Shown here: positions 24,404-32,394 of the stretch, piece by piece | Layout of the letters: each line of letters opens with the position of its first letter | Numbering within the stretch: the first letter of the stretch is position 1 | Source: Parvibaculum sp. | Lineage (GTDB): Bacteria; Pseudomonadota; Alphaproteobacteria; Parvibaculales; Parvibaculaceae | Reading direction: 5' to 3' | NCBI GenBank assembly: GCA_017642695.1 | Contig: JAEPQD010000001.1 | Location: 2,055,701 to 2,119,700, forward strand | Length of the DNA: 64,000 nt | Notes under the pieces: model-generated | Seen by the model: only the letters and a program-made list of their open reading frames with translations | Databases searched by the model: none | Told to the model about the DNA's origin: nothing | Made by a program: the position numbers and the translations under genes

Positions 24404-25486
24404 TTGCGGCTGGACGGCCTTGACAGGGAATTCTGGAGCGGCAAGCGCGTTCTCCTGACGGGGCATACGGGCTTCAAGGGATCGTGGGCTTCGCTCTGGC
24501 TGTCGCGGCTTGGCGCAAACGTAACGGGCTATGCGCTCGCTCCGGATACGGAGCCCAATCTCTTTTCCCTCGCCCGAGTGGAAAGTGTCGTGCGTTCGAT
24601 TAGAGGCGATTTGCGCGACGAAGAAGCCTTGAGGCAGGCCGTTGCCGAAGCAGATCCTCAAATCGTGATCCATATGGCGGCACAACCTCTCGTGAGACGC
24701 TCCTATGCGGATCCGATCGGTACGTTCGACATCAACGTGATGGGGACGGCGAGGCTGCTGGACGCCTTGCGTGGCAGAGAGGGGCTCGAGTCTGTTCTGG
24801 TCGTTACGACCGACAAGGTATACGAGAATGATGAAACAGGCGCCGCTTTCCGCGAGGACGACGCTCTGGGTGGACACGATCCCTACGCGGCTTCCAAGGC
24901 AGCTGCAGAAATCGTGACCTCGTCCTACGCGCGATCTTTTCTCGAAGAACAGGGTGTGCGTGTCGCGACGGCACGCGGCGGCAATGTGATCGGCGGTGGT
25001 GATTTCTCGGAAGATCGCCTCGTGCCCGACATCTGGCGGGCACTCAAGGCAGGCGAGCCCCTAATGCTTCGCAAACCGAAGGCCGCGCGCCCATGGCAAC
25101 ATGTGCTTGATTGCCTGTGCGGGTACTTCACTTTTGCACGCGGCCTCACGGAAGGAGCGGTCGTTCCAGCAGCGTTGAACTTCGGTCCCGCGTCCGAAGC
25201 GCCTGCCATAACGGTGGCTGAACTCGCGGAAGCCGTGCAAGCAGCACTTGGTGGAGCGGGCTGGCATCCTGCAAACGATTCCGGTCCGCTCGAGATGATG
25301 GCGCTGAGTATCGACAGCACGAAAGCGCGAGAATGTCTTGGCTGGCGCGATCAACTCGCAGGAGACCGCTGTGTTTCATGGTTGTCGGACTGGTATCGTG
25401 CCCTGAATGCCGGGGCGGATATGCGTGAAAGAACATTGGCGCAGATTGAAGCCTTCGAGATCCTTCATAGGGGAACGATGGCGTGA
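24404..25486 (+). CDS. rfbG: CDP-glucose 4,6-dehydratase
   Basis: RfbG converts CDP-glucose to CDP-4-keto-6-deoxyglucose. The 360-aa extended SDR has VLLTGHTGFKGSWASLWL as the NAD motif. VIHMAAQPLVRRSYADPIGTFDINVMGT, TTDKVYEN, and DPYAASKAAAEIV with the catalytic Tyr/Lys follow. GGNVIGGGDFSEDRLVPD is characteristic of this enzyme. I chose the TTG at 24404, with AAGGAC about 6 nt upstream and 2 nt after the rfbF stop; no ATG fits better. Its stop overlaps the next gene as GTGA. Confidence 0.93.
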   Translation: MRLDGLDREFWSGKRVLLTGHTGFKGSWASLWLSRLGANVTGYALAPDTEPNLFSLARVESVVRSIRGDLRDEEALRQAVAEADPQIVIHMAAQPLVRRSYADPIGTFDINVMGTARLLDALRGREGLESVLVVTTDKVYENDETGAAFREDDALGGHDPYAASKAAAEIVTSSYARSFLEEQGVRVATARGGNVIGGGDFSEDRLVPDIWRALKAGEPLMLRKPKAARPWQHVLDCLCGYFTFARGLTEGAVVPAALNFGPASEAPAITVAELAEAVQAALGGAGWHPANDSGPLEMMALSIDSTKARECLGWRDQLAGDRCVSWLSDWYRALNAGADMRERTLAQIEAFEILHRGTMA

Positions 25487-26040
25487 GCGCGCGGTTTGAT
25501 ATCAAGGGAACACCGCTAGAGGGACTCTTCGTTGTTCGCCGCAAACGAATGGGTGACGCGCGAGGCTGGCTTGAAAGATTGTTCTGTTCTGAAGAACTGG
25601 AAGCAGCAGGCTGGATTTGGCCGGTTGCACAGTTGAACCGGACGCTGACGACAAGGAGGGGTACCGTTCGCGGGATGCATTTCCAGCATTCGCCTCACGA
25701 AGAGGCGAAGCTCGTAACATGCTTGCGGGGGGAGGTTTTCGATGTCGCTGTGGATCTCCGTTCGAGCTCGCCGACCTATGGTCGCTGGTACGGTGAACGC
25801 CTGTCGCATGACAACGCGTCAAGCCTTCTAGTTCCTCCCGGATTTGCGCATGGCTTCCAGACGCTTACGGACGATGTGGAAATGTTCTATGTCCACTCAG
25901 CGATCTACACCCCGGAGGCTGAAGGCGGCGTAAGGGCCGATGACCCGGCACTGCGAATAGATTGGCCGCTGGAAATTGCGGAAAGATCGGAGCGGGACGC
26001 GAATTTTCCCAATCTCAGATCATTGCAGGAAGGAAGCTAG
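25483..26040 (+). CDS. dTDP-4-dehydrorhamnose 3,5-epimerase-like protein
   Basis: This 185-aa cupin belongs to the RmlC family of keto-sugar epimerases. The key features are GTVRGMHFQ (catalytic His region), VTCLRGEVFDVAVDLR (catalytic Asp), and VPPGFAHGFQTL. The partner tyrosine region is present in EMFYVHSAIYTPEAEGG. It starts at a GTG overlapping the rfbG stop. Next to CDP-glucose genes rather than rmlA/B/D, it probably epimerises CDP-4-keto-6-deoxyglucose (inferred). No CDP-4-keto-6-deoxyglucose-3-dehydrase (rfbH type) is present, so a 3,6-dideoxyhexose route is not supported. Confidence 0.88.
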   Translation: MSARFDIKGTPLEGLFVVRRKRMGDARGWLERLFCSEELEAAGWIWPVAQLNRTLTTRRGTVRGMHFQHSPHEEAKLVTCLRGEVFDVAVDLRSSSPTYGRWYGERLSHDNASSLLVPPGFAHGFQTLTDDVEMFYVHSAIYTPEAEGGVRADDPALRIDWPLEIAERSERDANFPNLRSLQEGS

Positions 26041-26042
26041 AC

Positions 26043-27272
26043 GTGAAGTGCCGCCATTGTGGTTCGTCGCTGAATCTCGTTTTTGTCGACCTCGGATCGG
26101 CGCCGCCTTCGAACGCTTATCTGTCTGCTGAAATGTTGAACGCGCCCGAGACATGGTACCCGCTGAGAGTGCTCGTCTGCGAAACCTGCTGGTTGGTGCA
26201 GACCGAAGATCATGCCGGGCGTGAAGAACTATTCGCTGATGACTACGCCTATTTCAGTTCAACGTCTGCGAGCTGGCTTTCCCATTCGAAGTCTTATGTC
26301 GAACGAATGACCGCGCGCCTTGGCCTCGGACCAGAAAGCATGATCGTCGAAGTTGCGGCGAACGACGGTTATCTCCTGCAATATGTGAAGGCGGCGGGCA
26401 TTCCCTGCTATGGGATCGAGCCGACGGCGAGCACGGCGGCGGCGGCGCGCGAGAAGGGGATCGAGATCGAGGAAAAATTCTTCGGTGTCGAACTCGCTCT
26501 CTCTCTCGTCGCGGAAGAACGGCAGGCGGATTTGATAGCTGCAAACAATGTGCTTGCGCATGTGCCGGATATCAACGATTTCGTTTCGGGTTTTGCTGTC
26601 TTGTTGAAATCAGACGGTGTTGCGACGTTCGAGTTTCCGCATCTTCTGAAACTCGTCGCGGAGAACCAGTTCGACACGATTTATCACGAGCATTACTCGT
26701 ACCTCTCATTGACCGCTGTTGCGCGTATCTTTGCCGCGAACGGACTTGACGTATTTGATGTCGAGGAACTGCCGACGCATGGCGGAAGTTTGCGGGTGTT
26801 TGCGCAGAAGGTCGAAACGGGCAGGCGCGAACGCACCGAACGGTTAGCCAAAACGCTGAATGCGGAAAAAGAGGCGGGCGTTGAGGATGCTGGGTTTTAC
26901 TCGGGATTTCAGGCACGTGCAGAGAATGTGAAGAATGATTTTCTCGCTTTCCTGATCGACATCAGACGCAAGGGACTAAAGCTCGGCGCTTATGGTGCGG
27001 CTGCCAAGGGTAACACCCTCATGAATTTTGCCGGCATACGCCCCGATCTTATTCCCTACGTTGTAGACAGGGCAGCCGCGAAACAGGGAAAATTCATGCC
27101 AGGTAGCCGGATTCCGATCGTTACTGAAGCGCATATGGAAGCTGATCAGCCGGACCTCGTCGTTATTCTGCCCTGGAATATCAAGGAAGAGGTGATGAAG
27201 CAGTTGTCAGATTTGAGGAGCCGAGGGACGCGTTTTGTAACAGCTGTTCCACAACTGGCAGTGTCGGACTAG
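26043..27272 (+). CDS. Sugar C-methyltransferase, TylC3/NovU type
   Basis: This 409-aa protein has the three-part layout of sugar C-methyltransferases. It has an N-terminal zinc-binding domain (CRHCGSSL at residues 3-10 and CETCWLVQ), a central SAM domain (IVEVAANDGYLLQYV) with IYHEHYSYLSL, and a C-terminal domain (LGAYGAAAKGNTLMNF). Such enzymes add a methyl branch to a nucleotide keto-sugar carbon, often C3. It starts at a GTG (26043) with AGGAAGG upstream, 2 nt after the epimerase stop. It ends the plus-strand CDP-sugar set and shares a CTAG with the convergent glycosyltransferase stop. Confidence 0.9.
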   Translation: MKCRHCGSSLNLVFVDLGSAPPSNAYLSAEMLNAPETWYPLRVLVCETCWLVQTEDHAGREELFADDYAYFSSTSASWLSHSKSYVERMTARLGLGPESMIVEVAANDGYLLQYVKAAGIPCYGIEPTASTAAAAREKGIEIEEKFFGVELALSLVAEERQADLIAANNVLAHVPDINDFVSGFAVLLKSDGVATFEFPHLLKLVAENQFDTIYHEHYSYLSLTAVARIFAANGLDVFDVEELPTHGGSLRVFAQKVETGRRERTERLAKTLNAEKEAGVEDAGFYSGFQARAENVKNDFLAFLIDIRRKGLKLGAYGAAAKGNTLMNFAGIRPDLIPYVVDRAAAKQGKFMPGSRIPIVTEAHMEADQPDLVVILPWNIKEEVMKQLSDLRSRGTRFVTAVPQLAVSD

Positions 27273-28438
27273 CGAAGTTTCTTCTTTCGGAGCAATGCAT
27301 CTGCTGCGAGGCTTGCCTCATAGACGTTTTCCAGAGTCTGCGTTGGCGAACCCAAAGTACGGCGTTTTATCCGGCGAGCAAAATTAATCGGCAGTTCCTC
27401 AAGTTTTCGTAGCAGGCGTCGGCCCCGAGATTTGCGGCGGGCGAGCTCGTAGTCGAGGCCGTGCAGCGCGGCGAATTTGCGAGCCCAATTGGTGATATCC
27501 CGGTCGTCTGGACCTGTCGCAGAAAGTATCACTTCAAGTTGTTGATCGAAGAGCGCAGGAGGATCGTCGTTCCGCAGCGGAGCGCTCTGCAGATAAGCTT
27601 CCAGCGCAGTTACCTGAAGCGAAGGTGGATAACCGCCATCGTCCATCAGGGGGATATCTTTATGAAAAGGAATATTCTCTTCCGCCGCAAATTTCTGCGA
27701 TGGCGAGGTTTGTACTTTTTCCCGCTTCCGAAAATGATCTACGCCGATGCTGTGTTTGGAAATTCCGGCAATCGCAAGGGGTGAGCGTGAAAATCCATAC
27801 CGTGGCAGCAGAGAGGCAATGGCAAAGCCGGAATAAACATCGGGAACACAAGAGCGGTAGAATGCACCCATTCGTCTCTTTAGGTCGCTCAGAACCGCCA
27901 TGTTTGCAAATCCGCCTGTATAGAGCATCGGCAATTCGGCATAGACAACCCGGCCCTGAAGAACCCGGTTCATCCACGTTTCGCTCGGGCGGACTTCTTC
28001 ACCACGCGTCAGCGGAACTCGAATGCGACCATATTGGCGCCCCTTATTTCCGGGCCACCGGTACCGGCATATGGTGGATTGAAAGGCGAGAACATCCATC
28101 TCTCGAATAAATTCAGAGGCGCGATCCAATGCGTCGGGCAGCAAGCCGTCGTCGTCGCCGATGATCGTTACCCAATCGCCCGTTGCGTGCGAAAGTGCAA
28201 ACTCCCAGTTGCCCGACATGCTCAGGCGTTTTCCGGTATTCAAGTACCGGACTCGCGGATCAGCGACGCGCGTCACAACTTCGCGCGTGTCATCTGTGCT
28301 GAAGTTGTCACTGACGAGAATTTCCAGGTTGTCGTAGTCTTGCACGACAACGGTATGGAGTGCGGAAGCAAAGACGTCGCAGCGCTCCCGAGTGGGAATG
28401 ATGACAGTGATTTTGGGTGTGCCCGAACGGCTCGTCAT
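27269..28438 (-). CDS. Glycosyltransferase family 2
   Basis: This 389-aa protein has the GT2 fold: KITVIIPTRERCDVFASALHTVVVQDYDNLEILVSDNFSTDDT at the N-terminus, then WVTIIGDDDGLLPDAL with the metal-binding acidic motif. No membrane helix is evident. It is the last gene of the minus-strand operon, 4 nt after the CmcI-like gene. Its stop (TAG on the minus strand) shares CTAG with the stop of the convergent C-methyltransferase. Donor and acceptor sugars are not readable from the sequence. Confidence 0.88.
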   Translation of the reverse strand: MTSRSGTPKITVIIPTRERCDVFASALHTVVVQDYDNLEILVSDNFSTDDTREVVTRVADPRVRYLNTGKRLSMSGNWEFALSHATGDWVTIIGDDDGLLPDALDRASEFIREMDVLAFQSTICRYRWPGNKGRQYGRIRVPLTRGEEVRPSETWMNRVLQGRVVYAELPMLYTGGFANMAVLSDLKRRMGAFYRSCVPDVYSGFAIASLLPRYGFSRSPLAIAGISKHSIGVDHFRKREKVQTSPSQKFAAEENIPFHKDIPLMDDGGYPPSLQVTALEAYLQSAPLRNDDPPALFDQQLEVILSATGPDDRDITNWARKFAALHGLDYELARRKSRGRRLLRKLEELPINFARRIKRRTLGSPTQTLENVYEASLAADALLRKKKLR

Positions 28439-28442
28439 CTGA

Positions 28443-29192
28443 TCAACGGATGCGCTTAAGATATCCGTCAGGCCCGACTGTTATCAGAAGCTTGTGGGGA
28501 ATCGATTCATCGATTTCGAATTCCGAGTGCGACTTGAGGTACTCCCATACTGCCGTTTTGGGATTGTTGCCAGGACCCCATGGGCGGTCCGGAAAGAGCT
28601 CTGCAGGCATGTCCTCGATCAGTGTGTCGTATACGAGGCAGTAACTGCCTACAGTGACGAGCGGGGCGTAAGCCTCAAGTTCTGCAAGGACATGTTCATG
28701 CGTATGGTTGGAGTCGAGAATGACCAGTACACTTTCCTTGCCGCGCGCGGCTTCTTTCACCCTGACCGTCACATCGTCCGATATGCTGGATCCTTGAATC
28801 ATGTCGATGCGCCGCGCAAGCGGGTGTGCTTCTATCGCTTCGCGGTTATGCGGGCGAATGTCGATGTCGATACCCAGGACGCGCGCATCCTTCTTGCCGC
28901 CGCATGCTGCATTGAGCTCCAGCATCGAGGCAGAAAAGATCAGAGAGCCGCCATGAGCAATCCCGGTTTCCACGATCAGGTCCGGTTGCGTCGACCAGAT
29001 AATCTCCTGCATGGCCACAATATCTTGCGGATATTGAATTATGGGCCGCCCCAGCCATGAAAAATTGTAGGTATAGCCGTTTCGGTTTGTCTCTTTCGAC
29101 CAGACGCGCGACAGATTTTGCACTTCCTTGTCGTTGCCAAGGCGCTTGATGTTCTCGCTGACCTGTTTACGGAATGACTCGACCGGATCCAT
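28443..29192 (-). CDS. CmcI-like cephalosporin hydroxylase family protein
   Basis: This 249-aa protein (from MDPVESFRKQVSENIKRLG) belongs to the CmcI/rhamnosyl O-methyltransferase family. Despite the family name, members are SAM-dependent methyltransferases. It has GRPIIQYPQDIVAMQEIIW, LIVETGIAHGGSLIF, VLGIDIDIRPHN, VILDSNHTHEHVLAELEAYAPLV, and GPGNNPKTAVWEYLKSH. An in-frame extension to 29327 would overlap the preceding gene; the ATG at 29192 fits the family start but has a weak ribosome site. In an LPS-type operon an O-methylation of a sugar is the likely role (inferred). Confidence 0.85.
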   Translation of the reverse strand: MDPVESFRKQVSENIKRLGNDKEVQNLSRVWSKETNRNGYTYNFSWLGRPIIQYPQDIVAMQEIIWSTQPDLIVETGIAHGGSLIFSASMLELNAACGGKKDARVLGIDIDIRPHNREAIEAHPLARRIDMIQGSSISDDVTVRVKEAARGKESVLVILDSNHTHEHVLAELEAYAPLVTVGSYCLVYDTLIEDMPAELFPDRPWGPGNNPKTAVWEYLKSHSEFEIDESIPHKLLITVGPDGYLKRIR

Positions 29193-29236
29193 TGGCAATC
29201 GCTCTTCAAGTTGAATGGCTCTCCCGAGACGTCGGG

Positions 29237-30022
29237 CTACCGCGTTACGCAAGCGTAGATGATGTTGCAGTCTTCGGGATGCTGTTTTCCAAGCTCGAAA
29301 GATGCGCGGCAGAAAGCTTCTTTCCAATCACGCGTTCCTTCCGCGCCGACTCGCCCCCAGCCGAAGCCACCTTCTTCCCAAAGACCATTCTTCAGAAACC
29401 AGTCCATTTGCGGCGTAGAAAGAATTTTGTAGAAGATTCCTCCGGTCGACGCGCATTTTAGTCCGGCGGCCTCGATGTCTTTCTTCAACGTCGGGAGCGA
29501 ATAGGAGCGCCTATGACCCGCGACCTGAATATCGAAAGGGGAGAGCTCCTCGCAGCTTTCCAGCGTACCCATCAGCACGGCAAGACGCCTGTTGATCGCC
29601 TGCGCATTGGGGACGTGAATAATCAGAACGCCATCGTCATTCAGGAAGCTGGCTGCCTTCTTTAGCAGGGCAATTGGGTCGACCACATGCTCGAGCAGGT
29701 CAAGCATGGTGACGGTGTCAAACTTCTCGTTGATATCGAGGTCTTCGACCAGGCCTTCATGAAACTCCACATCGGGCAGTCGCTTTTTCGCTTCAGCGAG
29801 AATTTTCCCGTTTGCATCGACGCCGACGACACGGGACATCCGTTGAGCGAACATCTCGGTCATCAGGCCGTCGCCGCATGCGAGGTCGAGTAGCGAAGTA
29901 CCACGAATGTTTTCCAGACAGGACTCGACCTTGAACTGCGCCAGATAGCGATTGTACTCGCTGTGAAATGTGGTTCGAGACCACATGAACGTTTCTTGCC
30001 GTGCTTTCTCTTCGGTATTCAT
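29237..30022 (-). CDS. Class I SAM-dependent methyltransferase
   Basis: This 261-aa protein has a UbiG-like methyltransferase fold. SLLDLACGDGLMTEMFA is motif I, VVGVDANGKIL binds the SAM ribose, FDTVTMLDLLEHVVDP is motif II/post-I, and GVLIIHVPNAQAINRR follows. The C-terminal part differs from UbiG and contains GHRRSYSLPTLKKDIEAAGL. The ATG at 30022 overlaps the stop of the upstream fusion gene (TGATG); a GTG one codon earlier is possible. The substrate is unknown; context suggests a sugar or sugar-linked group. Confidence 0.85.
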   Translation of the reverse strand: MNTEEKARQETFMWSRTTFHSEYNRYLAQFKVESCLENIRGTSLLDLACGDGLMTEMFAQRMSRVVGVDANGKILAEAKKRLPDVEFHEGLVEDLDINEKFDTVTMLDLLEHVVDPIALLKKAASFLNDDGVLIIHVPNAQAINRRLAVLMGTLESCEELSPFDIQVAGHRRSYSLPTLKKDIEAAGLKCASTGGIFYKILSTPQMDWFLKNGLWEEGGFGWGRVGAEGTRDWKEAFCRASFELGKQHPEDCNIIYACVTR

Positions 30023-31281
30023 CACCGACCCTTCTCAGCGTATGTCCGATCATCGCACGCCCGACTCAGAAAATCGGCTAGAAGATCGACCGCCGGCCGG
30101 GAAGGCCGCCAGCCGACCGCTTCTTCCAATTTGCCGAAGCCCAGTCTGACGTTGGCTGCCTTGCCTTCTACATGAAGTTCCGAGATTTGGCACCCCTGGC
30201 CGGCGGCGGCCGCGGCCATCGCCGCGATCTGCCGGGTGCCGGTCAGGGCGCCTCCGCCGGCCTGAAAAAGGCCCGTTTCTCCTGACCGGACCAAAGCCCA
30301 GAACGCCGAAGCCCAATCCTCTGCCGTCATCAAGTCGAGCAGCGGCTCGCCATTATCATAAACATGGGTGATGATTGTTTCGCCTATGCAAGCTTTGCGG
30401 ACAAAGGCGCGCATGAAGTTGGGAGCGATGTCATCGCCGAAGACCAGGCCGCTTCGCAGAATCGTGACGTTTGCCTGCTGTTGAGCGGTCCAGGTGAGGG
30501 CCAAGGTTTCCAGCAGGTGCTTGGTGTCTCCGAGGGCGCCTGCGGGCCGGGATGGCGTCTCTTCGGTAGCCTCCATTGTTTCGCCTCGATAGCCACCGAA
30601 GACTTCCCATCGCGACGGCATGACGACAGGCAATCGCTGAATTGATGCAACTTCGAGAACGTTGCGTAGCATGGTTAATGCTTCGCCGACGGCCGTGTTG
30701 GTGTTGCTGATACGGGGCGCGGCAAAGTGGAGAATGCGTGAAACGCCGGCCTCTGCCGCGTAGAGTCCCACGGGCACGGCTCCATGCAGCAGATCGAGTT
30801 CTTGCCTGCTTGGATACAGTATTTCGATGTCTCCAGGAGCGGTGGCTGCTATGAGGCCGCCAAGGGCGCCACTCCCTCCCGTCAGCAACCACCGTTCTCG
30901 ATCAAGTACCGGAAGGTCCTTATCTGCCGTCGAGGGAAGTGATCGGCGAACCGCTTCGACGACCTCCGGACGCATCTCGCTCTCACCGGTTGCCGCTATT
31001 ACTCTTCTGATTGCGGATTCGAACGAAATTCCTTCCGTTTGCGACAGAACGCCTGCCGCGACTGCATTGCTCCTCGAGATTCCGTGATCGCAGCAAATGA
31101 CCGTCTTGCGTCCATCGCCGAGAGAGGCCGCAGCGGCGGTAATCTTGTCGCGCAATATATTTGTGGCGTTGCCGGCACGATCCACGAGCTCGCGTACGTC
31201 GATCACAGTCATGTCGGAAGCCGGCTCGATTTGAGATGCCGATGTTGTGCCGAGCAGAGGCGTGATCCAGCGAACCATCAT
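30022..31281 (-). CDS. Phosphatase-like domain fused to NAD-dependent epimerase/dehydratase
   Basis: This 419-aa protein joins two unrelated domains. Residues about 1-115 resemble a dual-specificity phosphatase: VIDVRELVDRAG, then the C-x5-R loop TVICCDHGISRSNAVAAG (C64, R70) and ISFESAIRRVI. Residues about 128-419 are an extended SDR with RWLLTGGSGALGG (dinucleotide loop 135-141), ILHFAAPRISNTNT, and RPAGALGDTKHLLETL. There L250 stands where the catalytic Tyr of YxxxK should be; K254 is kept. The ATG at 31281 overlaps the stop of the ATP-grasp gene as ATGA, so the coupling supports this start and shows the fusion is not an annotation artefact. The reaction is unknown. Confidence 0.8.
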   Translation of the reverse strand: MMVRWITPLLGTTSASQIEPASDMTVIDVRELVDRAGNATNILRDKITAAAASLGDGRKTVICCDHGISRSNAVAAGVLSQTEGISFESAIRRVIAATGESEMRPEVVEAVRRSLPSTADKDLPVLDRERWLLTGGSGALGGLIAATAPGDIEILYPSRQELDLLHGAVPVGLYAAEAGVSRILHFAAPRISNTNTAVGEALTMLRNVLEVASIQRLPVVMPSRWEVFGGYRGETMEATEETPSRPAGALGDTKHLLETLALTWTAQQQANVTILRSGLVFGDDIAPNFMRAFVRKACIGETIITHVYDNGEPLLDLMTAEDWASAFWALVRSGETGLFQAGGGALTGTRQIAAMAAAAAGQGCQISELHVEGKAANVRLGFGKLEEAVGWRPSRPAVDLLADFLSRACDDRTYAEKGR

Positions 31282-32312
31282 TTGACTTGATCGTCCGGCA
31301 CGTATGTTTCGGTCAAACTGCGAAGATACCAGCCTGGCCTTATCGACATCGGGCCAGGTTGCTCCTCGAACGCCATGAAGCGCAGCAGGATATCGATCTC
31401 GTTGAAGCCCGCGAGTGCACGCAGGTAGGTCGAGGCAGAGAAGCGTGGATTGATTTCGAAGGGGATAAGGACCCCGTTCTTTACACGGCCTTGAATATTG
31501 ATGGGACCGCAACTGTCGATCGCTTCTGCGATATGTTCCGCTTGTGAACGAAGAGAAGCGTAGTCATCAATGTGGCCTTGCGAATAGCCGCTCGATACAA
31601 GACCGCCCCGACCGCGATATGACACAGACAGTTTGGCATCCAGTGCGCGTTTAAGCGCAATCGAACCGGCGATGCTACCGTTCGGCAGAGACAGGACACC
31701 AATCGTGAACTCTCCTTCATGCTCGGAGATATATTCCTGAGCGATCGGCACATTGCCGCTACGGCGAATAAAATCGGCATATATCATCGCCTCATCACTC
31801 GTGACGGCGAAGAAAACAGAGACGCTCCCTCCCGACCCCGTCGCGGGCTTCACGATACATGGCAGGCCGACAGCCGAGATATCGAGCTCGCCCGATATGA
31901 CCTTTGTACGGGGAACTGCAATTCCGGCATGGGAAAGTCTCTCGAATGTGATTGCCTTGTCGGAAAACACCTGAACGATGTCCGAAGTATTTGCGACAAG
32001 TTGGATGCCGTGTTCTGCAAGTTCTGTTGCGGCGCTACTCAGCAGCGTCATGGGTTGCTCGCCACCAGCAACGAGCCATTCGGCTCCTGCCTCTGAACAG
32101 GCGGCGGTTACGCTCTCAATGTAGTTGTTGCGATCCACCCGATATGTCGCAGAGAAGTGTTCGTCATAAAGGCCATAGGCCGTGGGGGATATGTCACAGC
32201 CGAATATCTTGTACCCCCCGGCCAACGCAAGACACTTGCCAATTTCCGTGCCAAGTGATGCACCGCCGACGCCCGCGATCATTACCGACAACGGCGAGTC
32301 AGATTTGCTCAT
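31278..32312 (-). CDS. ATP-grasp domain protein
   Basis: This 344-aa protein has the ATP-grasp layout. It has an N-terminal Rossmann-like pre-ATP domain (SVMIAGVGGASLGTEIGKCLALAG) and the ATP-binding stretch PCIVKPATGSGGSVSVFF. IAQEYISEHEGEFTIGVL and the metal-binding C-terminal INIQGRVKNGVLIPFEINPRFSAST follow. It is related to the carbamoyl-phosphate synthase large-chain-type group. Such enzymes join a carboxylate to an amine through an acyl phosphate. Lying after a DegT aminotransferase, it could add an acyl or amino-acid group to an amino sugar (inferred). Its stop overlaps the next gene as ATGA. Confidence 0.85.
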   Translation of the reverse strand: MSKSDSPLSVMIAGVGGASLGTEIGKCLALAGGYKIFGCDISPTAYGLYDEHFSATYRVDRNNYIESVTAACSEAGAEWLVAGGEQPMTLLSSAATELAEHGIQLVANTSDIVQVFSDKAITFERLSHAGIAVPRTKVISGELDISAVGLPCIVKPATGSGGSVSVFFAVTSDEAMIYADFIRRSGNVPIAQEYISEHEGEFTIGVLSLPNGSIAGSIALKRALDAKLSVSYRGRGGLVSSGYSQGHIDDYASLRSQAEHIAEAIDSCGPINIQGRVKNGVLIPFEINPRFSASTYLRALAGFNEIDILLRFMAFEEQPGPMSIRPGWYLRSLTETYVPDDQVK

Positions 32313-32394
32313 TGTTTTGTCGCCAATGAAACCGCCCGGTGCATCCTCTCCATTCCGGGAGTGGTTTGCGATGAGGGTGTAACCAAAGTGCGGA

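Noticed and set aside
27461-28110. Plus-strand open frames inside the glycosyltransferase region
   Set aside because: They are antisense to a clear GT2 sequence and show no motif of their own.
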